The position numbers and the translations under genes were made by a program. From Monodelphis domestica (Eukaryota > Chordata > Mammalia > Didelphimorphia > Didelphidae), in assembly GCF_027887165.1 (NCBI RefSeq), contig NC_077227.1, positions 545,967,189-546,031,188 on the forward strand: a DNA stretch of 64,000 nucleotides. Reading direction: 5' to 3'. A model generated the notes under the pieces. That model had not been told where the DNA came from, did not search any database, and worked only from the letters and a program-made list of their open reading frames with translations. Positions 12,261 to 22,988 of the stretch are shown one piece after another. Position 1 is the stretch's first letter. Each line of letters begins with the position of its first letter.

Positions 12261-12429
12261 TATTAATCCCTTGTTTATTCCTACAGAAGTACTTTCCCAA
12301 TGAAAACTATTATTAATGGGTTTTTTCTACCTCAAAATTACTCTTTTATTTTTTATTCATCTAACTTTTACATATTTTCTATAAGTCTTATCTATTGTGG
12401 AAATGAAACAGTACTTTTGAAGAAATCCC

Positions 12430-12545
12430 TTGAGGAAAGGGATTTTTTTTTCAATTTTTGACATTTTTATCCCTAGGACTTATCACTTCCAGATACACAA
12501 CCAGGACTTGATGAATGCATGTTTTTTAAATGAATTATTATCTTT
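12430..12545 (+). repeat. L2/MIR-type 3' tail
   Basis: 'tttttatccctaggacttatcac' followed by 'gatgaatgcatg...aaatgaatta' resembles an L2 terminus. Diverged. The rest of 12261-13020 shows only a TTTTA repeat at 12826-12850 and a short tail-like piece at 12960-13010. Confidence 0.4.
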
Positions 12546-13024
12546 ATTATTCTCTAATCCCAGACTATGTTTCCACTGCCACACCTTCCCAGGGGGATTT
12601 AGAAATCTGAGACAAATCTTTTGGCCAGTTGTGGCAATCTAATAGGCTCACAGCTCCCATGGAGCATTCAAAATGAGTGTTTGATGGATACAGGTAGAGT
12701 AGGGATAGAGGAAGCTATTGCTTTGTGCAATAGAAAGGTATATGGTGGCAGGGAGCATCAGTTAGAGAGTCCTAGCCCATCGATGCATTCTGTTGAAAGC
12801 CTTCCATTGATTGTCTTCTCGGGTTTATTTTATTTTATTTTATTTGTTTTAAATAATAAAGTAGATAGGCTGACAGAGGCAGAAGAAATAACTTCAGACT
12901 GAATCCTTGCACAAAAAGAAAATATTTAAAATCTTTGGAATTTAACCTAATAATCAGACTAGTACCTTATACACAATAAGCATCAATTGATTGTTAAATA
13001 AATTAATGACTTGAAATGCCTCAG

Positions 13025-13250
13025 ACCAGGAAGGCAATTTAGTATAATGTAAAGAGTCAGCCTGGTATATTGTATGCTCTGAAATTGGAGAAAAACAAAC
13101 TAAAAATAGTTTGAATCTCATCTCAGGTACTTATTTGCTGTTTGACTTTGGTTAAATAGTTTAACCCCCATAAGCCTCAATTTGCTTATCTGTATGTAAA
13201 TTGAGTGATTTAATGTCCCTTTAAATCTATTTTAAGTGGTGTACTAGAGA
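13025..13250 (+). repeat. MIR/CORE-SINE relic
   Basis: Plus-strand order of MIR: 'agtataatgtaaagagtcag', a B-box remnant 'tttgaatct', 'tgactttggttaaatagtttaac', 'gcctcaatttgcttatctgta'. Confidence 0.7.
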
Positions 13251-13262
13251 GTGGTCTTAAGT

Positions 13263-13495
13263 AAAAACAAAACAAAACAAAACATAGTATTGTAATAAAA
13301 TAAGGCTTGAGACACTTAATAGCTGTGTGAACCCGAACAAAGCACATGACCTGTTTGCCTCAGTTTTCTCATTTTAAAAATAAATTGGAGAATAGAATGG
13401 CAAATGGTATTCCATTCTCTTTGCAAAGAAAACTCTAAATGGGTTCATGAAGAGTCAGACACAACTGAAATGACTAAACAGCAACAAAAAAGAAA
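13263..13495 (+). mobile_element. CORE-SINE with marsupial-type 3' domain
   Basis: It starts after an AAAAC repeat (13263-13285). The core 'tgcctcagttttctcatttt' is followed by the tail 'ggagaat...atggcaaa', 'ctttgcaaagaaaac', 'gaagagtcagacacaactga' and CAA-rich end. That tail is characteristic of marsupial CORE-SINEs and recurs on the minus strand at 16.6 and 53.0 kb. Confidence 0.8.
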
Positions 13496-13542
13496 CCTAT
13501 GGACCTTTAAATTACTGTATTTGGATTCAGAGGAACTAATTT

Positions 13543-14009
13543 ATTTTATTTTCTAATTAATTAATTTATTTGAAAATATTTTCCATATTCATATGATTCA
13601 TTTTCTTTCCCTCTCCTCTTCTCTGTCCCCCCCTCCCAAGCAGACAAGCAATTCCACTGGGTTGTACAAATGTTGTCACTATATCTATTTCTATATTATT
13701 CATTTTTGCTATAGAGTGATCTTTTGAAGCCTAAATTCCAATCATGTACCTATATATATATATGTAATAATTGATATCATGAATTTTTCTTTTGTGTTTC
13801 TACTCCCATAGTTCTTTCTCTCAATATGGATAGCATTCTTTAATATAAGTCCTTCAGGAATGTTCTGAATTATTGCATTGTTACTACTTGCAAATTCCAT
13901 TACATTGGATTATTCCACAATATTTTACTTTATCTGTATGAAGGTCTCCTGCTTCTGCTCATTTCACTCTGTATCAGTTCATTGAGGTTCTCCCAGTTCA
14001 TATGGAAAG
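13543..14009 (-). mobile_element. 5'-truncated L1 3' end with target-site duplication
   Basis: Complement of an L1 3'UTR: 'ccctcccaagcagacaagcaa', 'ccactgggttgtacaa', then the ORF2 end near 13960. A 14-bp direct repeat AGAGGAACTAATTT sits at 13529-13542 and 14010-14023, marking a clean target-primed insertion. It interrupts an older MIR that resumes at 14024. Confidence 0.85.
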
Positions 14010-14023
14010 AGAGGAACTAATTT

Positions 14024-14110
14024 CTAATCCTTTCTATGTCAATAATTAGCTATGAGTCCTTGAGCAACTCATTTCTTTCTATGCCTCAGGTTTCTTAAAT
14101 CAAAAAACTA
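14024..14110 (+). repeat. MIR relic, 3' of the L1 insertion
   Basis: 'gctatgagtccttgagcaactcatttctttctatgcctcag' is a diverged MIR core. Its upstream part lies before 13529. Confidence 0.55.
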
Positions 14111-14543
14111 AATGCTCAATAATGCTGAAACCCACCCGCAATTTTAAATCTGATGATACTAATGCTCCCTGTGAACTTTAGGGGCCTGACCCTCCATCCT
14201 CTCTTGTCCCCAGCTACATGTATCTCCTGTCTTCTTCCTCATCATAGAGATGCTGAGATAGCCAGGGCAGAGACCTGGACACACAACAGGCACTTACAAG
14301 ATTTCTTACTGTTTTTCATGAGCAATATCATGTTTTGCTAGTTATCTCCTTAAAATAGTTTATGTTTCAGGAAATCAACATTGGTAGCCTTTTTTAAAGT
14401 ATATAATGTCATTGGGTAATTCTATTAATCAAGTTATTATTAATTCAGATTTAGGATACTTTTTTCTAAATTTTAAAAACCATGAATAGTTCAGAATCTT
14501 TGATAATTCCATTGAAGGAGAGGCAACACAGAGTAGAAAGACT
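14111..14543. other. Unassigned sequence
   Basis: No recognisable gene or repeat. The 62-codon frame at 14153-14341 has no domain. Confidence 0.5.
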
Positions 14544-14558
14544 GATAGACAGACAGAC

Positions 14559-14606
<48 letters not shown>

Positions 14607-14610
14607 GATA
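14544..14610 (+). repeat. GATA/GACA tetranucleotide microsatellite
   Basis: Begins with GACA units (14546-14560), then about eleven uninterrupted GATA units. The antisense frames rich in Ser-Ile-Tyr-Leu are by-products of this repeat. Confidence 0.97.
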
Positions 14611-15020
14611 AGTTGGTATACACAAAATATATGCATATATGTACAAAGGAAAATGTGTATGCATCATATACATACATATATTATGTCACTGAAAACAAAT
14701 GTCTATATAAGTGAAATGTATATGTATACACACATATAATTCATCTATTCTGTCATCACCAAAGAATGTGTATTTTAGCATGTGTGTATGTATACATAAA
14801 GGAAAAGGAATGTTTGCATATATCTAATCATTGTCAGGGATTGTATGTGTATCTATATATAAATCAATGCACATATATATAATGTTTGTCTTATGCATAT
14901 ATATTGGTATATATAAATGAAGGACTATGTACTCAACAAATGTATACCTATATGTGCATATATGTCTATATATGTTTACATGCATAAACATATGCATTAT
15001 TTAGAAATATTGTATATATT
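14611..15020. repeat. Decayed TA/CATA/TGTA low-complexity tract
   Basis: About 400 bases of imperfect 'catata', 'tgtata' and 'tatgcatata' words, adjoining the GATA array. Probably an expanded and decayed microsatellite. Confidence 0.7.
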
Positions 15021-15349
15021 TCTCCCCTCTCCCTTTCCAGGTTAAAATATTTAAAAAGAGGCAACATCCAACGCAAGAGATTTCTTGTTTAGAGGCACAA
15101 GGCTGAGGAGTAAGTCTCCCAAAATTCAAAGCCAGATGCTCATTCCCTCATTTATCTATTGAGGAATTGACTAATCACAAATTGTCTGGTACCCCATTGC
15201 TATAAAGAGGAAAATTCCTCCTTTGCTATGATGGAATAAGAACGAATCCCTGCTTCCAGGCAGCTGTGATAGAAAGAACAAAATACTTGTTGGGGTGATA
15301 TGACAAAGGCAGGGCTCACCTTCAAATATTTTCTGAATTTCATTCTGTT
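15021..15349. other. Unassigned sequence
   Basis: Starts with a pyrimidine tract ('tttctcccctctccctttccag' region). No gene or repeat identified beyond that. Confidence 0.5.
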
Positions 15350-15560
15350 TTCATTTTCATTTTGTTTTATTTTAATAACAAATTTCCACATTAGTTTTTC
15401 AAAGTCATATTATCCATATTGTTTCCCTCCCTTCTTCCCACCTCCCTCCAGGGGCTGGCAACTCAATCTGGGTTATACATGTATGAACACACAAAACATA
15501 TTTATATATTATTCATTTTTGAAAGCAAATAATCTAAAAACATGTTTAAATGCCACAGAG
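15350..15560 (-). repeat. Old L1 3' end fragment
   Basis: 'ccctcccttcttcccacctccctcc' followed by 'caactcaatctgggttatacatg' is the complement of the L1 3'UTR pattern seen at 13.6 and 21.5 kb, more diverged. Confidence 0.6.
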
Positions 15561-16189
15561 TAGGTGACAATGCCTAAGCCATATATGTGTTGTAACGGCC
15601 ACTAGGGCATCTTCTATCCTTATCAAGGGGAATGTTCCCTCTCTCCTTTCATATAATGCTATGTTTCATTCTATAAGGTATGAAAGTCATAGAATTATAG
15701 AATATTATCCCAGAAAATTACATTGAAAATCATTTTATTCAATACATTTCACCAGACCATTAAAAAAGCCTATTTAAGAAAAAAAAAGTTATTTTCAGAT
15801 TATAATGACAAAATATGAGATGTGAATGTGTTTATATAGAGGTCTTCCTTAATTTTAGTGTAAGTAGTCAACTCCTAACTTACAATACTGGACAGAAGCC
15901 AACATTATTTCCATAGCATGATTGCATATGAAATTGGAACACACCTTCTATTGAACTTTTTTTCCCCTTATGGAAACCAAAAGTAAATGATCAATCTTTC
16001 AAATTTATGACTAAAATTTAATAGTAATTGTGAGAGCTAGATAGTTTCTGTGTAATGGATTGTGGACATTTTTCTATATAGATTCTAGTCTGCAAATCAA
16101 TCTTGGATTCATATGTGAATGTTTGTTAGACTTAATCTTAAAGTCTTCAGATCATTTTTTTTCGACCTGAGAAATAATCTCCTTTAAAA
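15561..16189. other. Unassigned sequence
   Basis: AT-rich; no gene or named repeat. Confidence 0.5.
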
Positions 16190-16440
16190 CTGTGAAAGAT
16201 CCCACAATGGGATTTCAGACCAAATTGGTTGCAAGATAACATGATTAAACCATTGATCTAGCTGAATAACTAGCAGCCATTAAGAGTAGTGAATGAAATC
16301 AGCAGTATCTTTAATTACCGATTAGACATTGAAGCAAGTAAGAGGACCTACAGTTTTTAGCTGTCAAAAACCTCTTGCTCTATCATTTCCTTGTCATGAT
16401 TATTTATAGGAGACTCCCAGGAATCTATCTTCCAATAATA
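16190..16440. promoter_or_regulatory. Candidate conserved noncoding block
   Basis: Repeat-free stretch with clustered homeodomain-like words ('tttaattaccgattag' at 16310-16325), a MEIS-like 'gctgtcaaa' near 16362 and 'tgattatttatagg' near 16398. Motifs are seen directly; function is inference. Confidence 0.25.
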
Positions 16441-16574
16441 CACTTAAAAGCAATCCTTTACTATTATTAGATATCACTAATTCTTTTAGCTTTCCTTTCA
16501 AGTCTTATTATTCTCCCAGGCCAAATTTTATATAATCAAAAAAATCAAATGGCTGATGGAAAACACATAATCAT

Positions 16575-16828
16575 AGTCAGCTGTGTGTGTTCAGACATTT
16601 TTCAGTCCTGTTCAACTCTTTAGGACCCCGTTTGATGTTTTCTCATCAAGAACACTGGAAAGGATGACATTCCCTTCTCTAGCTCATTTTTTTTTTCAGA
16701 AGAGGAAACTAGGGCAAACGTGGTTAAATCAGACAACTTATAAGTATTTCAGGTAAGATTTGCATTCAGGAAGATGTTCTCTTGACTCCAAGCCTAGCAT
16801 TCTAATTGCTGTGTCAACTAACTATCTG
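16575..16828 (-). mobile_element. CORE-SINE with marsupial-type 3' domain
   Basis: Complement of the element at 13.3 kb: tail side 'cagtcctgttcaactctttaggacccc', then 'agaagaggaaactagggcaaac', then the head with 'cttgactccaagcctagcattc'. Its head end runs into a GATA array. Confidence 0.75.
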
Positions 16829-16859
16829 TAGATAGATAGATACATAAATATATTGATAG

Positions 16860-16908
<49 letters not shown>

Positions 16909-16928
16909 TGATATGATATATGATATGG
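16829..16928 (+). repeat. GATA microsatellite
   Basis: Interrupted GATA units, with a pure run at about 16861-16908 and then GATAT variants. It lies between a SINE head and LTR-A. Confidence 0.95.
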
Positions 16929-16931
16929 TAT

Positions 16932-17860
16932 TGTAAACCTTAAAATTGCTTAGACTTATGAATGTTGGAATTTCATACTGGAAAAAATTTCCTACTGATA
17001 GTAAGATCTCTATTGGAATGTGAAACCCCTTGGCATGGGAGGATCCTTCTCCTCCCTACTTAAGACTACTTTAGGACAGAAACCTTTTGCTAAACAATGG
17101 AAAGGGCCTTGACCTATTCTTAAGCATAGAACAGGAAGTTCTTTGAGTCATGATTGATTTTAGAATTGATACAATAGAGATACTTGGAATGACAGAACCA
17201 GGTCTTGGAACTTACAATCTCCACCCTTCTCAGAGTAACAGGATTTAGGAAGGGCTGCAGCAAAGGATCAAGATTTAATTATTTGAGAATATGACCTTCA
17301 ACATACATGTGCAAAGGGGGGCAGACCTCTGGGAGGTCCTGGGTTAAACTAGAGCCACCATTGGCACAGGGGAGACATCGACAGTGATTGGTAGATGTGA
17401 GAACTGAGGGGAGGGAACTTAGATGGTTTCCTTAAAGATAGCAGGGTCTGAGGAGAGAGGGGAGGAGGTTTTGCTCTTAGTGAGGTGCCTCTGAAGGAGG
17501 ACTGAGGAGGTTGCTCTGTGGGAGGATCAGGAGAGAAGGCTGGCTCTGAAGGAGGAGAATTCTCTGGAAACATTTCTTGAAAGGAGGCTCTCTTGAAGGT
17601 GGAGCCTGAGGTTGGCATGAGAAGCCTTACCTAGAGAGATCTTGGGTGAGTGATAAAACCAACTGACTGATTTATTCATTCTTATTCCTTTCTTACTTTC
17701 TCTCTTTTTCTATTGATTAATCAGTGTATTATAAATTAAATTTCTCTATAAAACCCAGTTGGCTTGGGCATATTCATAAATTGGGAATATATTCCCTGGC
17801 GACCATTTTATATTTATATAAAACCAAGACACAGTAGAAAACATATTTCAGCAGTCATAA
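16932..17860 (+). mobile_element. Solo ERV LTR (LTR-A)
   Basis: Starts TGTAAACCTTAAAATT, the same start as the complements of the LTRs ending at 26771 and 48605. Shared internal landmarks are 'agagatacttgg' (17178), 'ccaccattggcaca' (17355), a 'gtgagtgataaaa' word (17645), a pyrimidine tract (17670-17710), 'aattaaattt' and 'ccctggcgacc'. No ERV interior follows, so it is a solo LTR. The 3' edge is uncertain: similarity to LTR-E continues to about 17860. The bases GTAT before the start and GTAG at 17834 would be an imperfect 4-bp duplication. Confidence 0.8.
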
Positions 17861-18885
17861 TTGATATATATATTTCCCTTGCTCCCTAACATTTTAATTA
17901 TCACAGTTTATGGCTCCTACTCTCTTATCTACAACTATTTAACACTCAAAACTATTTTAAATCTAACAGTATATTGTATTATACAGATATAAATAAAAAC
18001 TGATAATTATATCATGCTCCAGAGAAGGAATGAGAAAATTCCTTTCTCCTGTTATTGAAAAGGTATAAGAATACAGACTTAGAATGATGCATGCACTTCC
18101 CAAAATGGTGGACTCATACTATTCATTGCTTGAGCTGAAGAATTTGAAAAAGGTGGAGAGAGTTGGAGAAGGGGAAGGTTCATTGCAGGATAAGAATGTC
18201 CTGGATATAAAGATTGAAATGAACACATGAAAAAGCAAAACAAATTAATGAAACATTATACAAAGGTATGATATATATAATATGAGTATATATATATACA
18301 CATTTATTTATTTATCTATTCATCCATTTATATAATTCTGATGCATAACAACCTAACTGGTAAAACATAAGCATGACAAATAATAATTTATATTTCTTCT
18401 TTAGCATTTTGAGGTTTTTGAAATTCTTTCCTTCAACAAAATGCTATAAAGTTGATATTGTAAATAGCATTAAGCACAGCAAAGGATGAGGAATAAGTGC
18501 TCTGGGTTCATCCAACCATTCATTGATGGAGTGGATTTTCTAACTCAAGTGTTCTGATTTTTTTATCAGTCCCCTTACAATGTTCAATACAGTCTCTTCT
18601 TTTCTTCTCTATTTCCTCCCCTACATACCTTAGCTAGTTATTTGAACCTATATGTAGTGTTCAGAAAGTAGTAAGCACTTCATATTTATTGATAGTGTTA
18701 GTGTTATTGAATTAAATCCTGGAAATTAATGAACAGTTTAATATGACATTTTTACCTGTTCATGCTTCAGGTTAACAACTATATAGTATTATTATCTATT
18801 TTGCTGAGTCTCATAGCAGGCTTATATGAACAAATCATTAAAATCCTTGACACTAATATATCTTTGTGTAATATGCATATACTTT
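17861..18885. other. Unassigned sequence
   Basis: AT-rich with short TA runs near 18270-18300. No gene or clear repeat. Confidence 0.5.
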
Positions 18886-18889
18886 GCAG

Positions 18890-19125
18890 CTAGTTGATAC
18901 AATGTATAGAGTTCTCAGTCTGGAAACACAAAGAAGTAAGCTTACATTCAGTCTGAATACTAATTATCTATATGACCCTGAGCAAGTCACATAATCTGTT
19001 TGCCTCAGTTTTCTCACTGAAAAACAGCACCTGGAAAATACAAGGTAATAGCTCCTATTTCCAAAAATTGTGATGAGGATCTTATGAAATAGTACTTGTC
19101 AAGAGCTTGACATGGTACCTACCAA
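18890..19125 (+). repeat. MIR/THER1-type SINE relic
   Basis: Near full-length order: head 'agctagttgatacaatgtatagag', core 'tatgaccctgagcaagtcacataatctg', then 'ttgcctcagttttctcac' and the 'gatgaggatcttatgaaata' segment. Confidence 0.75.
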
Positions 19126-19194
19126 TTCCCTTCTTCCCTTCCAATATTTTTCTTAAAACTTGTGTACTACCATTTTGTATAATTGTCAAAGACA

Positions 19195-19380
19195 AGAGAT
19201 TTATTATAGTAGAAAGAGCCAGTGTTACATAGAGAAGAGATCTGAGTTCAGGTCAAGCTCAAGGCAATTACAAATGGCAAATCATTTTAAGAACCTAAAA
19301 TTTATTTTTGTTCTGTAAAATGAGGGTATATGAATAAATATTTAATCCATTCCAGCTCTAGTATTATACTCTATATTTAC
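19195..19380 (+). repeat. MIR/THER1-type SINE relic
   Basis: Head 'tagtagaaagagccagtgtt' and 'gatctgagttcaggtc', core 'ggcaaatcattttaagaacc', tail 'ttctgtaaaatgagggt'. Confidence 0.65.
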
Positions 19381-19789
19381 AGTGTCATTTGATTAAGGGA
19401 AAATTTATTTATTCATGTGTGCACTGGAGTCTGTTTATATCATCCTGGAGAACAGACTTTTAAATTTTCAGTGTAAGCAGTTACCCCTTGGAAATGGGCA
19501 AATGGTTTATTGTTTAATTTATTCATTTACTCATTTATTTTTTATGCTACTGATGATTTGTTTATCATTTATTGTTTTACTGATTTCCTAAATTTAAAAA
19601 CATGAACAAAATATTACTAATTTTAAAAGTATCTACTTGATACTTTTGTCAGAGAGGTAATTGTTAAGCATTTACTAACACTTTCTTATGAATAGGTTTC
19701 TCAATATTATGAATTTTAGTAATACTTCATTAGGTCTCTTATTCGAAAGTTCTCATTCTGTATAATATTTATCTATAACCACTCATAAA
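19381..19789. other. Unassigned sequence
   Basis: T-rich; nothing recognised. Confidence 0.5.
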
Positions 19790-19955
19790 ATTTAATAAGT
19801 TGAGAGCACTTGTAGGTTGAGAACCTCCTTGCATGTTATAAAAGGACACTAAGTCTCAGAAAATGTAAGTGACTTGTGTAAGGGAATATTGGGTAGAGCT
19901 AGAATTTGAATTCTGGTACCAAGTGCAAAGATTTTTCATTCCATGCTGGGTTTTT
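19790..19955 (-). repeat. MIR relic
   Basis: Complement of a MIR: 'aagtctcagaaaatgtaagtgacttgtg' and 'gctagaatttgaattctggtacc'. Confidence 0.6.
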
Positions 19956-20279
19956 TTTTTTTTTGCTTTTCTTTCAGCAGCAAAAGAAGTAAATATGGGA
20001 GAAAAAAAGTAGTCCCTGCTCTTAAGGACTTACAATATTATAAGGGGAAGATAGTCTGAATTTTCAATGATATTTTGTAAAGAAAAAAGACCCTTCAAAC
20101 AACCAAAAGGTGTATTTTTTAAAATGTAAAATATTTATTTAGAAAAAAAAACATAGACTGTCAGATAATTTAAAAAAATATAATTGAGAAGCTTTACTTT
20201 AAAGAAAGAAATTTAGAAGTAAAGCTTTTTTTTTTCCAATTGCTTCTTTTGAGATCACCTCTTTATCTCTTATTTATTT

Positions 20280-20480
20280 GATAGACTTCCAAATTGGTTC
20301 AGTACATCTAAATCTCTCCTGGCATAAATTGAGCTGCTCTATTAGTATATCAGCATAGCACTAACTTTGAAAGCTGTAGAGTTTATAGCAGCGATTTCCC
20401 TGGTAGCTGATAATTACATTTTGTTCTTCAGTCCTTTAGGGAGGGTGTATGCATAGTGAAAAACTCTTGAAACCTATTAC
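20280..20480. promoter_or_regulatory. Candidate conserved noncoding block
   Basis: Repeat-free bases between T-rich and A-rich sequence, containing 'gctgataattacattttg' (20406-20424) and 'actaactttgaaagctg' near 20360. Only motif content supports it. Confidence 0.22.
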
Positions 20481-21105
20481 ATGCCATTATACAACCCAAG
20501 CATTATTAAATTGACATTCAACTTTCCTCCCTAGTTCATATTTCTAAATATATAAATAGAAGAAAGAGCAATCACCTAATAATAGGGATGTTAAAGATGA
20601 AAGAAAATAAAAACAATAACAAAAAAAGCATTAACAAAAAAACCCACTTTTTAAAAACCACCTCAACAACAGGGATGTATTTAAAATACCTCCTAAATAG
20701 TAAATTAAATTAACTAAAAGCATGTTTCTTTTCTCTGGAGTGTCCAAAAGGAGAAAAAAAAGGCAAATTCATAGCCTTGAGTACATGGTATAAGAAGTTT
20801 GATTGAAGGAACTGGAAGTGAAAAAAAATTAGTCTGGAGAAAAGGGGTATAAAGGAGGAAAGAAATGATAATTACCTTTAAGTATCTAAAGAATTGCTAC
20901 CTAGACAAGGGATTAGACTTGTTAGGCTTGGTCTCAAGTGGAACAATAAAGATCAATGGGTCAATGAATATGTACAGAGTAGTAAATCTGAGCTGAATGT
21001 AAGGGGGAAATGAAACTTATTAATATTTCAGGTTTTTCCAAATGTAAAATCAATGACCTCAGAGGGAGTGGGTGCTTTCTCATAAGAACTATTCCAGAAA
21101 GGCCT
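20481..21105. other. Unassigned sequence
   Basis: A-rich stretches at 20590-20650; no gene or named repeat. Confidence 0.5.
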
Positions 21106-21107
21106 GG

Positions 21108-21138
21108 TGTGTATGTATGTCTGTCTGTCTGAATCTGG

Positions 21139-21171
<33 letters not shown>
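21108..21171 (+). repeat. TGTC / TG microsatellite
   Basis: TGTATG and TGTC units, then an interrupted run of TG dinucleotides from 21141. Confidence 0.95.
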
Positions 21172-21173
<2 letters not shown>

Positions 21174-21449
21174 TGCATATTAATGGAAATGAATATAGGG
21201 AGGTCCATCACCAGGTTTTCCTCAGAATAATAATGATTTTAGTACTACCAATTCATGAAGACCAAATATTAAATCATGCTGTTGTTTATTTCAATATAAA
21301 AAGAATCTCCTCACCTATGAAATTCTTGAAATATTTAGGTGTATATGTCTATTTGGAACTTACTCTTTGAATTATGTAGTTTTGGTTAGGGAAATAATTT
21401 CATTCCTCAAAAGTATTTGTAAAAATAAATTGAGTAGATAAGTTCCATT

Positions 21450-21735
21450 TGTTTGTTTGTTTTTATTTAAATTTTATTTTATTGTTTAATTAAGAAAATG
21501 TTTCCATGGTTACATGATTCATGTTCTTTCTCTCCCCTCCTCCCAACCCCCAACACACAATTCCACTGGGTTTTACATGTGTCACTGATAAAGACCTATT
21601 TCCCTATTATTGATATTTTAAATAGTCTGACCATTTAGAGTCTATATCCCGAATCATATCTGTATTGACCCATATCATCAAGCAGTTGTATTTCTTCTGT
21701 GTTTCTTCTCCCACAGTTCTTTCTCTGGACATTGT
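21450..21735 (-). mobile_element. L1 3' end, truncated
   Basis: Complement of the L1 3'UTR: T-rich tail with TTTG units, 'tttccatggttacatgattcatg', 'ctcccctcctccc', 'caattccactgggttttaca', 'gtttcttctcccacagttct'. Confidence 0.8.
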
Positions 21736-21859
21736 GAATTTCAAAATTACTCCACCCTATTCAGAAGATTCTGTAGAATATGGGATTTAGCTATTTCCTG
21801 AACAATAACAAAGATGTGTACACAAAGATACTTGTGCGTGAAAGAGATTTAAATGGAAA

Positions 21860-22566
21860 AGCCTATGCACAAAGACAGTCCCACTCTCTCGGCATTGGAA
21901 GCCTGAGTCCAGTGGCACATAAAATTGTTACGTCTGGAGATTTCCTCAGCTGCATTGGATGGCCATGTTGTCCTTTGTGCTCTAACATGCCCTAAGCACT
22001 CCACAGTGCTTTGCTGCGTCACCCTCTCAGCCGTTGAACCTTCTTATTGGTTTCTTCCATCTGTTCAGTCGAAGCAGTCTTCACATGCTGGGTGAGCAAA
22101 GCCCTGGTTCACCAGGGGTTGACTACCCGATGGCTACACTCACAAGGTTTGGCCGGCCTGTTGAAGCCGTTGCCCAGGGTGTGGCCGCTGCCACATGGTA
22201 GCAGCTACTGGGAGCCACAAGTGAGAGCTGGGTGTCAAGGATCAGCTAAAGTCCAACTTGAAGTGGGCTGGCATTATGCCAAAACAACTAGAACTCACTG
22301 CCTCTGACAGAAGCAGCTGGCGAACCCACATTAACCATGCCGCCACCACCTTTGAAGATGAGCAACTTCGACATCTTGTTGCTGTGCGTGAACACCGACA
22401 CCAGGCCACAACTGCACCTTCCATAACAACTGGTGTCCCATGCCCCATGTGCCACAAACTTTGTGCGTCAGCCTTTAGCTCCAAAGCCACATGAGGTTAC
22501 ACCATAGATGAAACTGCACAAAGACAATAGTCATTCTCGATCACTGAGAGACTACAACTATATGAA
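21860..22566 (+). mobile_element. RTE-related LINE/SINE 3' portion
   Basis: GC-richer than its surroundings. Bases 21990-22210 contain phrases shared with marsupial RTE-derived SINEs ('ccctaagcactccacagtgc', 'gtcttcacatgctgggtgag', 'gatggctacactcac'). They are followed by a coding-like C-terminus (22225-22494) and a short 3' tail ('gcacaaagacaatagtcatt', 'actacaactatatga'). The right edge abuts the ERV LTR sequence. Assignment to the RTE group is from remembered family patterns. Confidence 0.55.
22225..22494 (+). pseudogene. C-terminal fragment of a non-LTR retrotransposon polyprotein
   Basis: About 89 codons are open from just after a TGA at 22222. The pattern is a basic stretch (KDQLKSNLKWAGI), a 'DRSSWRTHINHA' block, an acidic/basic 'FEDEQLRHLVAVREHRHQ' helix, and a Cys pair CPMC near 22440. 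This order (DR-x-x-W, FE-rich helix, then a CxxC zinc-type motif) is typical of the extreme C-terminus of endonuclease/reverse-transcriptase proteins of RTE-like LINEs. The second half of the zinc motif is lost to the TGA at 22492. The frame upstream of 22225 is broken. It could instead be part of another non-LTR clade with the same tail. Confidence 0.5.
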
Positions 22567-22891
22567 GAATAAAAATAGAGATACTTGGAATAACAGAATC
22601 AGGTCTTGGAAAACTATAATCTCCACCCTACTCAGTATAACAAGATTAGGAAGGGCTGTAGCAAACTCAAGATTTAATTATTTGAGAATATGGCCTTCAA
22701 CAGACATGTGCAAAAAAAAGACAGACCTCTGGGCAGTCCTAGGTCAAACTAAAGCCACCATTGGCACATGTGTGATGCAGGAAGTGAGGGAGAGAACAGC
22801 CTCTGGAGTTCTCAGGATTTCCTGGGAAGAGGGCTGGAGGCTGGGCTTGGAGTTGGAGGAGCCCACAGACTGTTTTTTTCTCCATATTGGT

Positions 22892-22897
22892 CACGTG
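22892..22897 (+). promoter_or_regulatory. E-box CACGTG in LTR-B
   Basis: Palindromic CACGTG inside 'gtcacgtgagcgata'. The same site lies at the corresponding place in LTR-C (26130-26135), so it is ancestral to at least this LTR branch. Such sites bind bHLH-ZIP factors; use here is inference. Confidence 0.5.
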
Positions 22898-22975
22898 AGC
22901 GATAAGGACTGATTTCTTTCCTTGCCTTGGCTATCCAGGGCCTTAAAGCCTGCTTTGGCTCAGCCTGAGCAGAGT

Positions 22976-22988
22976 GGGTATTTAAACC
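22976..22988 (+). promoter_or_regulatory. TATA-like box of LTR-B
   Basis: GGGTATTTAAACC, matched by GGGGTATTTAAGCC in LTR-C. It lies about 80 bp after the E-box and immediately before a pyrimidine tract, the usual U3/R layout. Confidence 0.55.

Noticed and set aside
14429..14677. Ser-Ile-Tyr-Leu repeat proteins on the minus strand
   Set aside because: Pure translation of the GATA microsatellite.
17349..17618. 89-codon Pro/Ser-rich minus-strand ORF
   Set aside because: It is the complement of the GA-rich U3 region of LTR-A.
22047..22307. 86-codon plus-strand ORF before the RTE C-terminus
   Set aside because: It is out of frame with the recognisable C-terminal pattern and covers SINE-like sequence.
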